Source: Frankia sp. AiPa1 (GTDB lineage: Bacteria > Actinomycetota > Actinomycetes > Frankiales > Frankiaceae). Taken from it: a stretch of DNA of 64,000 nt. Shown one piece after another: positions 50,353 to 61,900 of the stretch. Position 1 is the first letter of the stretch; each line of letters begins with the position of its first letter. A model generated the notes under the pieces. It had not been told where the DNA came from and did not search any database. It saw nothing but the letters and a program-made list of their open reading frames with translations. The stretch covers positions 1 through 64,000 of the forward strand of contig NZ_JALKFZ020000177.1 of NCBI RefSeq assembly GCF_023243075.1, written 5' to 3'. Made by a program: the position numbers and the translations under genes.

Positions 50353-51848
50353 CGCTGCGACTGCGGCTGATGGCGGGGCTGGTGGCGCTGTGCGCGCTCG
50401 GACTCGCGGTCGCCGGCACGGCGAGTGCGTTCGCGTTGCGTGCCTACCTGCTCGACCGGGTCGACCAGCAGCTCCTCCGGGCCGGACGGCTCGGCGGCGG
50501 CACTCCGGCCGCGCTGGTGGCCAGGCTGCGGCTGCTCGAGCGGACCGGTGTGGACCAGGCCGCCGGCCCCACCGACTACCTGGTGGAGATCCGCCGGGCG
50601 GACGGCACGGTTCGGCGGGTCACCGGCGCCGGCTGGCCTGTGCCTCCCGCCACCCTCCTGTTGGACGTGGCCACCCGCTCCGGCCACATCGCCAGCGGTG
50701 CCCCGGCGAGCTCCGGCCCGTTCACGGTCGTCGCGGACGGCGCGCACTACCGGGCGGTGGAACGGACGTCCCCGGAACATGCCCAGGTCCTGGTCGCCCT
50801 GCCGTTGCGGCCGGTCACCGACACGGTGGGGCGGCTGGTCCGCGTCGAGGCGGCGGTCGGCGCCGCGGTGCTCGTGATCGTCGCCGCCTTCGCCTGGGTG
50901 CGGCTCACCCGGGGGCTGCGCCCGCTGCGGCAGATGATCGGCACGGCCGCCGCGATCGCCGACGGTGACCTGGACCGCCGGATCCCCACCGGCGAGGCCC
51001 GCTCGGAGACCGGCCAGCTCGCCGCCGCCCTCAACACGATGCTTGGCCAGATCCAGACCGCCTTCGCCGCCCGGATCGCCACCCAGGAGCAGGAACGCCG
51101 CTTCGTCGCCGACGCCGCCCACGAACTGCGCACCCCGCTGACGTCCATCCGCGGCTACGCCGACCTGCTGCGCGCCGAGATGGTCCCACCCGACGAGGCC
51201 GACGCGGCGCTGCGGCGCATCCAGGCGGAGGCCAGCCGGATGGGCGCCCTGGTCGACGATCTGCTCTACCTCGCCCACCTCGATGTGGCCCACCTCGACG
51301 CCGCTCGCCCCGATGCCGCCGGTCTGGACGGGCCGCGCCCGCTGACGATGTCCGAGCTGGATCTCGCCACCATCGTCCGCGACGCCGTCGCCGACCTGCG
51401 CGCCGCCGCCCCCGACCGTCCGGTCCACGCCGAGCTCCCGCCGACCTGCCCCGTCCGCGGCGACACCGACGCCCTACACCAGCTCGTCGGCAACCTGCTC
51501 ACCAACGCCCGCATCCACACCCCACCCGATACTCCCGTCCACGTTCGCCTGCACCCCGTCACCGACGGTCGTGCGGAACATCTCGCCGTTCCCGGGGACG
51601 TGGCCATCGGACGCGGTGGGGCGGTGCTGGAGGTCGCCGATCGCGGGCCGGGGATGCCGCCCGAGGTCGCCGAGCACGTCTTCGACCGCTTCTACCGCGC
51701 TCCGGACAGCCGGGCGAGCGGCCGCGGTGGCAGCGGTCTGGGCCTCGCGATCGTCGCCGCCACCGCGCACGCCCACGGCGGTCGCGTCGAGGTCTCCAGC
51801 ACTCCCGGCGCCGGCACCACCTTCCGCCTCCTGCTCCCCGCACCCTGA
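50349..51848 (+). CDS. HAMP-HisKA sensor histidine kinase
   Basis: 499 residues from a GTG. TM1 near 7-29, an extracytoplasmic domain of about 120 residues, TM2, HAMP, then His258 in DAAHELRTPLTSIRGYADLL and an HATPase domain (NLLTNARIHTPPDTP, DRGPGMPPEVAEHVFDRFYR, GSGLGLAIVAATAHAHGG). TcrB/PrrB-like. Works with the overlapping PhoB-type regulator. Low-complexity AHLD repeats follow the dimerisation domain. Confidence 0.93.
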   Translation: MTLRLRLMAGLVALCALGLAVAGTASAFALRAYLLDRVDQQLLRAGRLGGGTPAALVARLRLLERTGVDQAAGPTDYLVEIRRADGTVRRVTGAGWPVPPATLLLDVATRSGHIASGAPASSGPFTVVADGAHYRAVERTSPEHAQVLVALPLRPVTDTVGRLVRVEAAVGAAVLVIVAAFAWVRLTRGLRPLRQMIGTAAAIADGDLDRRIPTGEARSETGQLAAALNTMLGQIQTAFAARIATQEQERRFVADAAHELRTPLTSIRGYADLLRAEMVPPDEADAALRRIQAEASRMGALVDDLLYLAHLDVAHLDAARPDAAGLDGPRPLTMSELDLATIVRDAVADLRAAAPDRPVHAELPPTCPVRGDTDALHQLVGNLLTNARIHTPPDTPVHVRLHPVTDGRAEHLAVPGDVAIGRGGAVLEVADRGPGMPPEVAEHVFDRFYRAPDSRASGRGGSGLGLAIVAATAHAHGGRVEVSSTPGAGTTFRLLLPAP

Positions 51849-51855
51849 GCTACCG

Positions 51856-52803
<948 letters not shown>

Positions 52804-52994
52804 TCCCGAAACATTACGATCAGAATGATGATCCAATCTCATCGGAGGGCAAATCCAACGTAAGAGTGGGCAACCATCTACGCGACCCATCCGTCTTCGG
52901 GATCACCAGCGTTACGGAACGGAGGTCGCGCCGGTGATCAGGGCAGGCGTGGCTGGGGGTAGGCCAAGGCCATCCATGCCGGGAGGATGGAACC

Positions 52995-54056
52995 TCAGGC
53001 GTGCGCGGGCGGGCCGTACAGGGCGGCCAGGGACGCTGCGGTATGGGTGAGGGCGGCGCGGAGATCGGGCGGCTGGAGAACCTCGATGTCGGCGCCGAGG
53101 GCGAGAAGTTCGCCGGTGGCGTGCCGGACGGATTCGATCGGGATCGTCGCCAGTACCCAGCCGTCCGCCTCGGGCTCACCGGCGCTGTCGCGAATGGCGC
53201 GGCTGATCGCCGGTGCGAGGCGGAAGGGTGCCATCGTCATTCCCGTCGGGGACAGCCGTACCGTCGCCTCAGCCCGGTAGACGCCGGATTCGTAGCGTGC
53301 GGTCCAGGCTGCCCAGCACGAGGCGAGGTCGAAGTCCGGGGGCCGTTCGAATCGTTCGCCGGTCGCGGTCAGGGCAAGAATCCTGCTGACGCGGTAGGTG
53401 CGCGGTTCGAGGCCGTTGCCGTGATCCGCGGGCTGTGGCGCATCCATGGCACCGGCTGTGGAGCCGAGTTCAGCCTGGTCCCCGGTGGATGACACGGCGA
53501 CGAGGTACCAGGTGCCGCTCTTGAGGACGACGCCGAGTGGGTCGAGGAGGCGTTCGACCTCCCGGGGTGTGCGCCAGCGGTGGTAGGTGACGCGAAGGCG
53601 CTGCTGCGCCCACACGGCGGCGGCTACGTCGGCGAGCAGCGGGATCTGCTCGGCGGCGCGGAACCAGCCGGGCGCGTCGAGGTGGAAACGATCGCGGGCC
53701 CGTGCGGCGCGTTCCCGCAGGGGCGGCGGGAGCGCCGCGAGCAGCTTGAGCTCGGCAGCGGCGGCGAGGGCACCGAGGCCGAGATCGTCCGCCGCGGTAG
53801 GTAGGCCGGCGAAGAACAGGGAGTCTGCCTCGGGCGCGGTGAGGCCCGTCAGCCGGGTGCGGTAGCCGGCGAGGAGTCGGTAGCCGCCGGTCACTCCACG
53901 CTCGGCGACGACCGGAACCCCGGCTTCGGCGAGGGATTCGAGGTCGCGGTGGACCGTGCGGACCGAGACCTCCAACTCGTCGGCGAGCTCGCGCGCGGTC
54001 AGCTTCCCACGGGTCTGCAGCAGCATCAGGACGCTTAGCAGCCGGCTGGCACGCAT
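52995..54056 (-). CDS. YafY-type HTH/WYL transcriptional regulator
   Basis: 353 residues. The N-terminal HTH (LSVLMLLQTRGKLTARELADEL, RTVHRDLESLAEAG) is followed by a WYL domain (WYLVAVSS region) and WCX tail. WYL regulators bind small ligands or nucleic acid. It is divergent from the VOC gene, so it may regulate it. Confidence 0.9.
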   Translation of the reverse strand: MRASRLLSVLMLLQTRGKLTARELADELEVSVRTVHRDLESLAEAGVPVVAERGVTGGYRLLAGYRTRLTGLTAPEADSLFFAGLPTAADDLGLGALAAAAELKLLAALPPPLRERAARARDRFHLDAPGWFRAAEQIPLLADVAAAVWAQQRLRVTYHRWRTPREVERLLDPLGVVLKSGTWYLVAVSSTGDQAELGSTAGAMDAPQPADHGNGLEPRTYRVSRILALTATGERFERPPDFDLASCWAAWTARYESGVYRAEATVRLSPTGMTMAPFRLAPAISRAIRDSAGEPEADGWVLATIPIESVRHATGELLALGADIEVLQPPDLRAALTHTAASLAALYGPPAHA

Positions 54057-54148
54057 GGCCCAATCCTGCCAGGAGATGGCAGGTATCGCGTCCAGGATGT
54101 GTTTTGGCAGGTCAGTGGGGCGACGACAGGCGATGAACGGGAGCTCTG

Positions 54149-54607
54149 ATGAGCAAGTCAGGTACGACGACGGACACAGCGGCTACCGACCCAGCGGCCA
54201 TCGAGGCGGTGCCCGGTGAGGCGCCGACGGCAAGCTGGGCGAGCGTGATGCTGGACTGTCCGAACGCGAAGGAGCTCGCCATCTTCTACGGCGAGCTGAC
54301 CGGCTGGGGTGTCACCGGCGCCGATGACGGCGGCGCGTGGGCGTTCCTGACCCCGCCGGGCACCGAGCTCATCTTCGGTTTCCAGCAGGTGGCCGACTAC
54401 CGGCCGCCCCGCTGGCCAGGCCAGGACACCCCGCAGCAGTTCCACCTGGACTTCCGGGTGGCGAACCTCGATGCGGCCGTGGCGCGGGCCGAGCAGCTCG
54501 GCGCCACCCAGGCCGAGCACCAGCCCGGTGGTGAGCGCTGGCGGGTGATGCTCGATCCGGTCGGCCATCCCTTCTGCCTGTGCCCGCCCGCTCCGGCCGC
54601 CACCTGA
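54149..54607 (+). CDS. VOC (glyoxalase/bleomycin-resistance) family protein
   Basis: 152 residues. ASVMLDCPNAKELAIFYGELTGWG starts the first betaalphabeta half, and HLDFRVANLDAAVARAEQLGA the second; late MLDPVGHPFCLC carries the metal Glu/His-type segment. Its function (dioxygenase, isomerase or sequestering) is unknown. The divergent WYL gene is a probable regulator. Confidence 0.88.
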   Translation: MSKSGTTTDTAATDPAAIEAVPGEAPTASWASVMLDCPNAKELAIFYGELTGWGVTGADDGGAWAFLTPPGTELIFGFQQVADYRPPRWPGQDTPQQFHLDFRVANLDAAVARAEQLGATQAEHQPGGERWRVMLDPVGHPFCLCPPAPAAT

Positions 54608-54631
54608 CCGGCGCGGGGCGGTAGCGGCAGG

Positions 54632-55195
54632 TCAGCCCATGGTGCGGCGGCCGTCGATGGACTCGCGCAGGATGTCGGCGTGCCCGCTGTGCTGGGCGGT
54701 CTCGCCGATCAGGTGCATCAGCACCGTCCGGGCCGAGCGAAGCGTGTTCGGCGGGAACCAGGGCTGCTTGGGCAGGGGATGGGCCTGGGCGAGGCTGGTG
54801 ATCTCGGTGTTGATGATCTCCTCGGTGCGGCGGGCGATCGCCTCGTACTGGTCGAGGACGCCGGCCAGCGTCTCGCCGGGCAGGAGGCGGAACTCGTCCT
54901 CGCGGGCGGCCGGGTCGCCTTCGAGCGCGACCGGGCCATGCAGGATGAACTGCAGCCACCCATGCTCGACGGCGGCCACGTGCTTGATCAGGCCGCCCAG
55001 GGTCAGCGCACTCGCGGTGGGACGCCGCGCGGCCTGCTCGTCATCGAGGCCCTCGACGGTGTAGCGCAGGAAGCGCCGCCGGCCGGCGAGCTGCGCGAGC
55101 AGCTCCGCACGCTCGGCGGCCTCGGTGACGGCCGGCGTGGTGACGGCCGGCGTGGTCGTGGTCGGCGTGGTCGCGGTGATGGTGGTCTCGCTCAT
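54632..55195 (-). CDS. DinB-family protein (DUF664-like)
   Basis: 187 residues from ATG 55195. A Thr-rich leader (TTTITATTPTTTTP) precedes a four-helix DinB fold: LGGLIKHVAAVEHGWLQ and HLIGETAQHSGHADILRE supply the three His of the metal site. Related to mycothiol-dependent transferases; substrate unknown. The tandem Thr/Val repeats are encoded by repeated GGCGTGGTGACGGCC-like units. Confidence 0.85.
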   Translation of the reverse strand: MSETTITATTPTTTTPAVTTPAVTEAAERAELLAQLAGRRRFLRYTVEGLDDEQAARRPTASALTLGGLIKHVAAVEHGWLQFILHGPVALEGDPAAREDEFRLLPGETLAGVLDQYEAIARRTEEIINTEITSLAQAHPLPKQPWFPPNTLRSARTVLMHLIGETAQHSGHADILRESIDGRRTMG

Positions 55196-55292
55196 GAGGA
55201 CGCCTTCGGGGTCGACTGATATCGGTCCGCGAGCCGGCTTCCGGGCGGCAGTTTCGTGCCTGCGGCTTGCCCCCGGCCCGTCAGCGTCGAGC

Positions 55293-56714
55293 CTAGGAGC
55301 CATTGCGGCCAGATATTGACCGCAATGGCGGCAGGTGTGGCTGATCCGCGCCCCTCGGCGTCTGCGCTCCGGCCGTACTGAGGGCGGCATCGGGGGCCGC
55401 GTCGTCTCGGCCGGACAGGGAGTAGACCCGGCGGGCGTTGCCAGCGCTGATCATCTCGGTGATGCGGGCGGCGTCGGCGGGTGTCCAGGCGTCGTCGGCG
55501 ACGCCGGCGGCCAGGAAGGACGCGAGCCCGCGGCGGAACAGGGTGGCGCCGAGCAGGAACAGTTCGGCCAGGGCGTAGGCGTCGGTGGAGAAGAGGACCT
55601 TGGCGAAGGGGGCAAGTTCCAGGGCCTGCGCGAGCAGGCCGGCCGAGCCGCGTCCGGTGTTGTGGATGGCGAGGCCGAGGTCGAGATGCACGTTGGGGAA
55701 GACCTGGGCCAGATAGGCGGCCTCGCGGTGGTACGGGTAGCAGTGCAGCAGCAGGACGCTCACCTCGGTCGGGGCGATCGCCCGGAGCAGACCGGTGAGC
55801 AGCAGCGGATTGCCGCGGGTCAGATCGAGATCCATGTCGCCGTAGCCGACATGTATCTGCACGGGAAGCCCGGCGTCCACACCGCACCAGATCAGGAACG
55901 CGTGCAGCACCGGGTCGTGCAGCCGGATCGGCGCACCGGCTCGGATCTCGTTGATCCAGGTCCGGGTGGCGGCCGCGACCTCCCGATCGGTGGGACGGAC
56001 CGCCGGCAGTTCCAGACCGGCCCGGTAGGCGGCGACGGACTTGACGGCCACGGTCGTCGAGGAACGGGAGGCGAGGCGGTCGCGCACCGTGTCGGCGAGA
56101 TGGCCGACGCCGATCTGCCCGGTGAGCACGTCGACGGCGGCAAGCTCGGCGATCCGCTCGAGGCGCGTGACTATGAGGCCGCGGGCCGCGGTCTCGACCG
56201 GGGTGCAACCGCTGTCGGTGGTTCCGTGGCCGCTGCGGTCGGATCCGGTGCCCATGGCTGCCGGGTCGGTTCCGGCGTCGGTGATCGGCGTGGCCCCGAC
56301 GTACGCCGCGAGCTGCTCGGCGCTGGTCAGCGGCTCGGGCTGAAAGCCGATGTCGACGCAGAAGGTGGTGATGCCGGTCGCGGTGAGCATCCGCCGGTGA
56401 ACCTCCTCGTGGCCGAGCGCGGCGCGTCGCTCCAGGTAGATGTCGGGATCGGCGTGCGGCGGGAGGCCGAGGACCGGAGCGCACCAGCGGCGCAGCGCGA
56501 ATCCGATCTGGCTGTCGAACAGCGTGGTGCCGGGCGGTCCGGCCCGGTCGGCCTCGGTGAGCATGCTCTCGAACTCCGGACGGTCCAGGTCACGTTGGAC
56601 GAGCCCGTGACAGTGATGGTCCACGAGCTCTCCGCCAACGCCGAGCTCTCCGCCAACGCCGAGCTCCCCGTGCTGAGCCACCTGTGCGGCATCCCCCCTG
56701 GACGGGCTGGTCAT
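55293..56714 (-). CDS. Amidohydrolase-2 family protein, FluG N-domain type
   Basis: 473 residues from ATG 56714; upstream frame is open but lacks a ribosome site. An N-terminal repeat GELGVGGELGVGGEL comes from an 18-bp DNA duplication. DHHCHG provides the HxH-type metal pair, LLLHCYPYHREAAYLA the mid His, and VLFSTDAYALAELFLLG the late metal Asp. The family (in fungi fused to a glutamine-synthetase domain as FluG) hydrolyses or decarboxylates small acids. It is divergent from a glutamine-synthetase-like gene, as expected for a split FluG pair. Confidence 0.82.
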   Translation of the reverse strand: MTSPSRGDAAQVAQHGELGVGGELGVGGELVDHHCHGLVQRDLDRPEFESMLTEADRAGPPGTTLFDSQIGFALRRWCAPVLGLPPHADPDIYLERRAALGHEEVHRRMLTATGITTFCVDIGFQPEPLTSAEQLAAYVGATPITDAGTDPAAMGTGSDRSGHGTTDSGCTPVETAARGLIVTRLERIAELAAVDVLTGQIGVGHLADTVRDRLASRSSTTVAVKSVAAYRAGLELPAVRPTDREVAAATRTWINEIRAGAPIRLHDPVLHAFLIWCGVDAGLPVQIHVGYGDMDLDLTRGNPLLLTGLLRAIAPTEVSVLLLHCYPYHREAAYLAQVFPNVHLDLGLAIHNTGRGSAGLLAQALELAPFAKVLFSTDAYALAELFLLGATLFRRGLASFLAAGVADDAWTPADAARITEMISAGNARRVYSLSGRDDAAPDAALSTAGAQTPRGADQPHLPPLRSISGRNGS

Positions 56715-56774
56715 GCCTGGCCCGCACCCTGGGAGCGCTATTACTGACAGTGATGATCGCCGAGGTGCATGGAC

Positions 56775-56882
56775 TGTGGATAACGTGTGGACAACTACGG
56801 TGTCCCTGGGGATAGCGAAAGCCAAAATCCGTGATGTTGACGTGCTTTCAGAGATTCTTGCCTGGAAGATAACTGTGGAAAA
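56775..56882. promoter_or_regulatory. Three DnaA-box-like sites
   Basis: TGTGGATAA at 56775-56783 (complement TTATCCACA), TGTGGACAA at 56786-56794 (complement TTGTCCACA) and TGTGGAAAA at 56874-56882, all in the same orientation, in the divergent gap between the amidohydrolase and the glutamine-synthetase-like gene. They resemble actinobacterial DnaA boxes. The gap (56715-57055) has no other visible content. Confidence 0.5.
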
Positions 56883-57055
56883 CGTTTGACGAGCTGGGGG
56901 CGGCGCACACGGCTTCCGAGTCAAGGTCGGCCGATTGGCTACTTTGGGTTACCATCCCGTTGGTGTGGCCGGCGTCTTGTCCGGTGCTCCCAGACACCAG
57001 CGCGCCGCTGGGAGCGCGACGATGGTGGCCAGGCGGACCCGCCGGGGAGGCGACG

Positions 57056-58720
57056 ATGAACGAGCCCGGGTCGGAGACGTCGCATGCGTCGGCGGGGATC
57101 CGCCGCGGGTGGGGCCGTGAGCGCGCGGCCGCCGCGGCCCGGCGCACGGCGACGAACCTGGCTGTGCGCGGGGTGGTCTGCGTGGCCTGCACCTTCGTCG
57201 ACAACAGCGGCATCACCCGGGTCAAGGGTGTGCCGGTCGGCCGGTTGGACGCGGCGGTCGCCTGGGGAATCGGCATGTCACCGGCGTTCGACGCCTTCCT
57301 CGCCGACGACGCGGTCATCGCCGGGGTCCCGGCCGCCAGTCCCGTGGGTGATCTGCGGCTGCACCCGGACCTCGGCCGGCTGACGCTGCTCGCTGCCGCG
57401 CCCGGGTGGGCCTGGGCTCCGGCCGACCGCCGGGATCAGGACGGTCTGCCCCATCCGCAGGACGGCCGGGAGATCGTGCGTGTCCAGACGGCGCAGTTGG
57501 CGTCGCGTGGGATCGGCGTCGCCATGGCCTTCGAGGTGGAGTGGGTCGTCGCCGCCGCCGCTGATGCCGGCCCGGACGAGTTCGTCCCGGCCACCCGTGG
57601 CCCTGCCTACGGGATGACCCGGGTTGCCGAGCTCGCGGACTACCTGCGAGACGTGGTCACCGCGCTCACCGGGCAGGGCCTGGTCGTCGAGCAGATTCAT
57701 CCCGAGTACGCCGCCGGCCAGTTCGAGGTGTCGGTCGCGGCCCAGGACCCGCTCGGGGCCGCGGACACCTGCGTGCTGGTGAAGGAGACCGTCCGGGGGG
57801 TCAGCGAGCGGCACGGGCTGCGCGCCTCGTTCGCTCCGCAGCTGGCCGTCGGCGGCGTCGGCAATGGCGGCCACGTGCACCTGAGCCTGTGGACGAACGA
57901 CCCCGACGAGACCCTGGACGGCACAGGCACGCGCGCGGATGTGGGCGCAGGCGGGGGCAGCACGGATCGAAGTGGTCATGGCGGTGATCTGAAGGCCGCG
58001 GGATGGTCCGGCGGGGGGCTCGTGTGGCCAGGGCCGACCAGCGGGTCCAGCGGTGCTGGACTCGGCGGGGCCAACCCAGGAGGTGATGTCGGTTCGCCGG
58101 ACGTCTCGCTGGCGGGACTTGCCGGGGGTGGGCAGGTGAACCTGATGGGCGGCGGTGACGGCCCGGCGGGGCTCACCGCGGTCGGCGAGGCGTTCGCCGC
58201 CGGCATCCTCGGTCGGCTGCCGGCGTTGATGGCACTCGGCGCCCCGAGCGTCGCATCCTACCTGCGACTCGCGCCGTCGCGGTGGGCGGGCGTGTATGCC
58301 TGTTGGGGGCAGGAGAACCGCGAGGCCGCGCTCCGGATGATCCCGGGCCCCGCGGCGGCCGGCGGCCGGGCGGCGAACCTCGAGGTCAAATGCTTCGATC
58401 TGGCCGCGAACCCGTACCTGCTCGTCGCGGCCCTGCTGGCCGCCGGGCATGCTGGACTCACCGAGGGTGCCCGGCTGCCGCCGCCAGTCGATGTCGACCC
58501 GGCCAGCCTGGACCCGGCCGAGCGGGATCGCAGGGGCATTCACCGGCTGCCGACGAACCTGCAGGCGGCTCTCGACGCGTTCGAGGCCGACGAGGTGCTG
58601 CGTGCGGCGTACGGACCGCAACTGCATGACACGGTCGTCGCCGTTCGGCGCGGGGAGATCCGCCGTTTCACCGGCGCCCCACCGGAAGCGGTCGTCGCCG
58701 CCACCCGCTGGCGCTACTGA
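57056..58720 (+). CDS. Glutamine-synthetase-like (gamma-glutamylamide synthetase type) protein
   Basis: 554 residues from an ATG with GGAGG six bases upstream. GS-like motifs: GITRVKGVPVGRLD, QIHPEYAAGQFEVSVAAQDPLGAAD, NGGHVHLSLW, and late GRAANLEVKCFDLAANPYL. The usual adenylylation Tyr region is absent. A Gly-rich insertion of about 95 residues (about 282-375) splits the catalytic core. Such GS-III-like/IpuC-type proteins form gamma-glutamyl amides of amines; the divergent amidohydrolase would complete a FluG-like pair. Confidence 0.85.
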   Translation: MNEPGSETSHASAGIRRGWGRERAAAAARRTATNLAVRGVVCVACTFVDNSGITRVKGVPVGRLDAAVAWGIGMSPAFDAFLADDAVIAGVPAASPVGDLRLHPDLGRLTLLAAAPGWAWAPADRRDQDGLPHPQDGREIVRVQTAQLASRGIGVAMAFEVEWVVAAAADAGPDEFVPATRGPAYGMTRVAELADYLRDVVTALTGQGLVVEQIHPEYAAGQFEVSVAAQDPLGAADTCVLVKETVRGVSERHGLRASFAPQLAVGGVGNGGHVHLSLWTNDPDETLDGTGTRADVGAGGGSTDRSGHGGDLKAAGWSGGGLVWPGPTSGSSGAGLGGANPGGDVGSPDVSLAGLAGGGQVNLMGGGDGPAGLTAVGEAFAAGILGRLPALMALGAPSVASYLRLAPSRWAGVYACWGQENREAALRMIPGPAAAGGRAANLEVKCFDLAANPYLLVAALLAAGHAGLTEGARLPPPVDVDPASLDPAERDRRGIHRLPTNLQAALDAFEADEVLRAAYGPQLHDTVVAVRRGEIRRFTGAPPEAVVAATRWRY

Positions 58721-58967
58721 CGGCCCGCGGCCGATTCTGCGGGCACCGCGTGGCCGGGCAGGTAGGCACCTCAGGTGGCATCGCACGGCTGGTGCCGCGG
58801 GGCCTTACGTGGCTGTCGGTCGCCGGAGTCACGCGGGTGCCCGTGCGGGCTAGGAGGGAAACGCCAGAGTAAACCCCGGAACCCGGAATATGGCGAAGGT
58901 CACGTTGCTTTGGCGCGTGTACGTGCCTCGCCCTCACAATGGTGCGCACCCGTCCGAGGAGGCGCGT

Positions 58968-61900
58968 GTGCGCAAGGTCCTGGTCGCCAATCGAAGTGAG
59001 ATCGCTGTCCGTGTTTTTCGCGCTGCCCAGGAACTGGGCCTGCGCACGGTCGCGGTCTATACCCCGGAGGACGTGTCCGCCCTCCACCGCACAAAAGCGT
59101 CCGAGGCCTATGAGATCGGTGTTCCGGGTCATCCCGTGCGGGGTTATCTGGACATCGATGCTCTGTTGACTGTTGCGAAGCAGGCTGAGGCTGACGCTTT
59201 GCATCCGGGTTACGGCTTTCTGTCCGAGTCGGCGGTGCTGGCGGAGGCGTGCGCGGCGGCGGGGGTGACGTTCGTCGGACCGCCGCCGTCGGTGTTGCGG
59301 CTGACCGGGGACAAGGTGGCGGCGCGCGATGCCGCGTTGGCGGCCGGACTGCCGGTGCTGCGGGCGTCGGCGCCGCTGCCGGATGGTGCGGGAGCGGCCG
59401 AGGCAGCCGAGGTGGTGGGATTTCCGCTGTTCGTGAAGGCGTCGGCCGGTGGTGGCGGGCGGGGTCTGCGGCGGGTGGAGCGGGCGGTGGATCTCGCGGA
59501 CGCGGTGGAAAGCGCGTCGCGGGAGGCGGCGGCGGCGTTCGGGGACGGCACGGTGTTCCTGGAGCAGGCGGTGACCCGTCCGCGGCACATCGAGGTGCAG
59601 GTGTTCGCCGACTCCTACGGCGATATCGTACACCTGTTCGAACGCGACTGTTCGGTGCAGCGGCGCCATCAGAAGGTGGTCGAGATCGCGCCGGCTCCCC
59701 GGCTGGACGAGGCGGTGCGGGCGAGTATCTGCGCGGATGCGGTGCGATTCGCCCGACATGTCGGCTATGTCAATGCGGGTACCGTCGAGTTTTTGCTCGG
59801 CGTGGACGGCTCGTACACGTTCATGGAGATGAACCCGCGGATTCAGGTGGAGCACACGGTCACCGAGGAGGTGACCGGCGTCGATCTCGTGGCCGGCCAG
59901 CTGCGCGTCGCCGACGGCGAGAGCCTCACCGATCTGAACCTGGGCCAGGACCGGATCGCGCTGCGCGGGACCGCCATCCAGTGCCGGGTGACCACCGAGG
60001 ACCCGGCTGATGGTTTCCGGCCCGATACCGGCACGATCAGCTTCTACCAGTCCCCGGGCGGCCCCGGGGTCCGCCTCGATGGCGCGACGTACGCGGGTGC
60101 GGAGATCAGCCCGTATTTCGATTCGCTGTTGGTGAAGCTGACCAGCCGTGGCAGCACGTTGGAGAAGGCGGCCCGCCGCGCCCGTCGGGCGCTGGGCGAG
60201 TTCCGGATCCGCGGTGTCCGCACCAACATCGACTTTCTCGGGATGCTGCTCGCCGACCCCGCCTTCCTCGAGGGCGGGGTCAGCACGTCGTTCATCGACG
60301 AGCGCCCCGAGCTGCTGATGCCCGGCCACGGCACCGACCGCACCAGTCGCATGCTCGCCCGCCTGGCCGAGAGCACCGTCAACGGCCTGCGTCGCCCGGC
60401 CGGTCCGCTGGTCGACCCGCGCACGGTCCTGCCCGAGCTGCCGCTGGAGCCGGCGGGCCCGGGACGGGTGGCGTTCGGCCCCGGCGCGCTGATCAGTCTG
60501 GGCCACGGCCACAGTTCTGGTCACCACGGCAGTTCTGGTCACCACGGCGCCGCGTCCGCGGCTACCGGCCCCGGTGCCATCTCGGCCGGTGGTGTCGGCG
60601 GCCTGGGGCCGATCACGCCGGCCGGTGGTCTGAGCCTGGGGATGACGGTGCCCACAGGGTCGCGTCAGCTTCTCGCGGAGCTGGGCCCGGCCGGTTGGGC
60701 GGCGCGGTTGCGTGCCCAGGATGCGCTCGCGGTGACGGACACGACGTTGCGGGACGCGCACCAGTCGCTGCTCGCCACCCGGCTGCGTAGCTTCGACATC
60801 CTCGCCGCGGCGCCCGCGTTCGCGGCGCTCACCCCGAACCTGCTGAGCCTCGAGGCATGGGGTGGGGCGACCTACGACGTGGCGCTGCGGTTCCTCGCCG
60901 AGGACCCGTGGGAACGCCTCGCCGCGCTGCGTTCGGCGGCGCCGAACATGTGCCTCCAGATGCTGCTGCGTGGCCGCAACGCCGTGGGCTACACCCCCTA
61001 CCCCGACGACGTGGTGCGCACGTTCGTCGCGGAGGCGGCGGCCACCGGCGTCGACATCTTCCGGATCTTCGACGCGCTCAACGACATCGCGCAGATGCGC
61101 CCGGCGATCGACGCCGTGCTCGCGACCGGCACGGCGGTCGCCGAGGGCACCCTGTGCTACACCGGCGACCTGTCCAACCCCGGCGAGCAGATCTACACCC
61201 TCGACTACTATCTGCGTCTCGCCGACCAGCTCGCCACGGCCGGCGTCCACACTCTCGCGATCAAGGACATGGCCGGACTGCTGCGCCCGACCGCCGCGGC
61301 CACGCTGGTGGCCGCGTTGCGGGAGCGGTTCGACCTGCCCGTCCATCTGCACACCCACGACACCGCCGGTGGGCAGCTCGCGACCCTGCTCGCCGCGTCG
61401 GCGGCCGGAGTGGACGCCGTCGACGCGGCGGCGGCGCCCATGTCGGGCGGCACCAGCCAGGTGAACATGTCGGCGCTGGTCGCCGCCACCGATCACACTC
61501 CCCGCGCCACCGGCATCGACCTCGGCGCGCTGTCGTCGATGGAGGCCTACTGGGAGGCGGTACGCGACCTGTACGGGCCGTTCGAAGCGGGCCTGCGCGC
61601 GCCGACCGGGGCCGTCTACCGCCACGAGATCCCCGGCGGGCAGCTCACCAACCTGCGCCAACAGGCCATCTCGCTTGGCCTCGGAGATCGCTGGCCGGCC
61701 GTGCAGGAGGCCTACGCGGTCGCGAACGACCTGCTTGGCAAACCCATCAAGGTGACACCCACCAGCAAGGTCGTCGGTGACCTGGCGCTGTTCCTCGTCG
61801 GCGGCGGCATCGACGTCGACCTGCTGCGCGAACACCCCGAACGCTTCGACCTGCCCGCCAGCGTCCTGGGCTACCTGGCCGGCGAACTCGGCACCCCACC

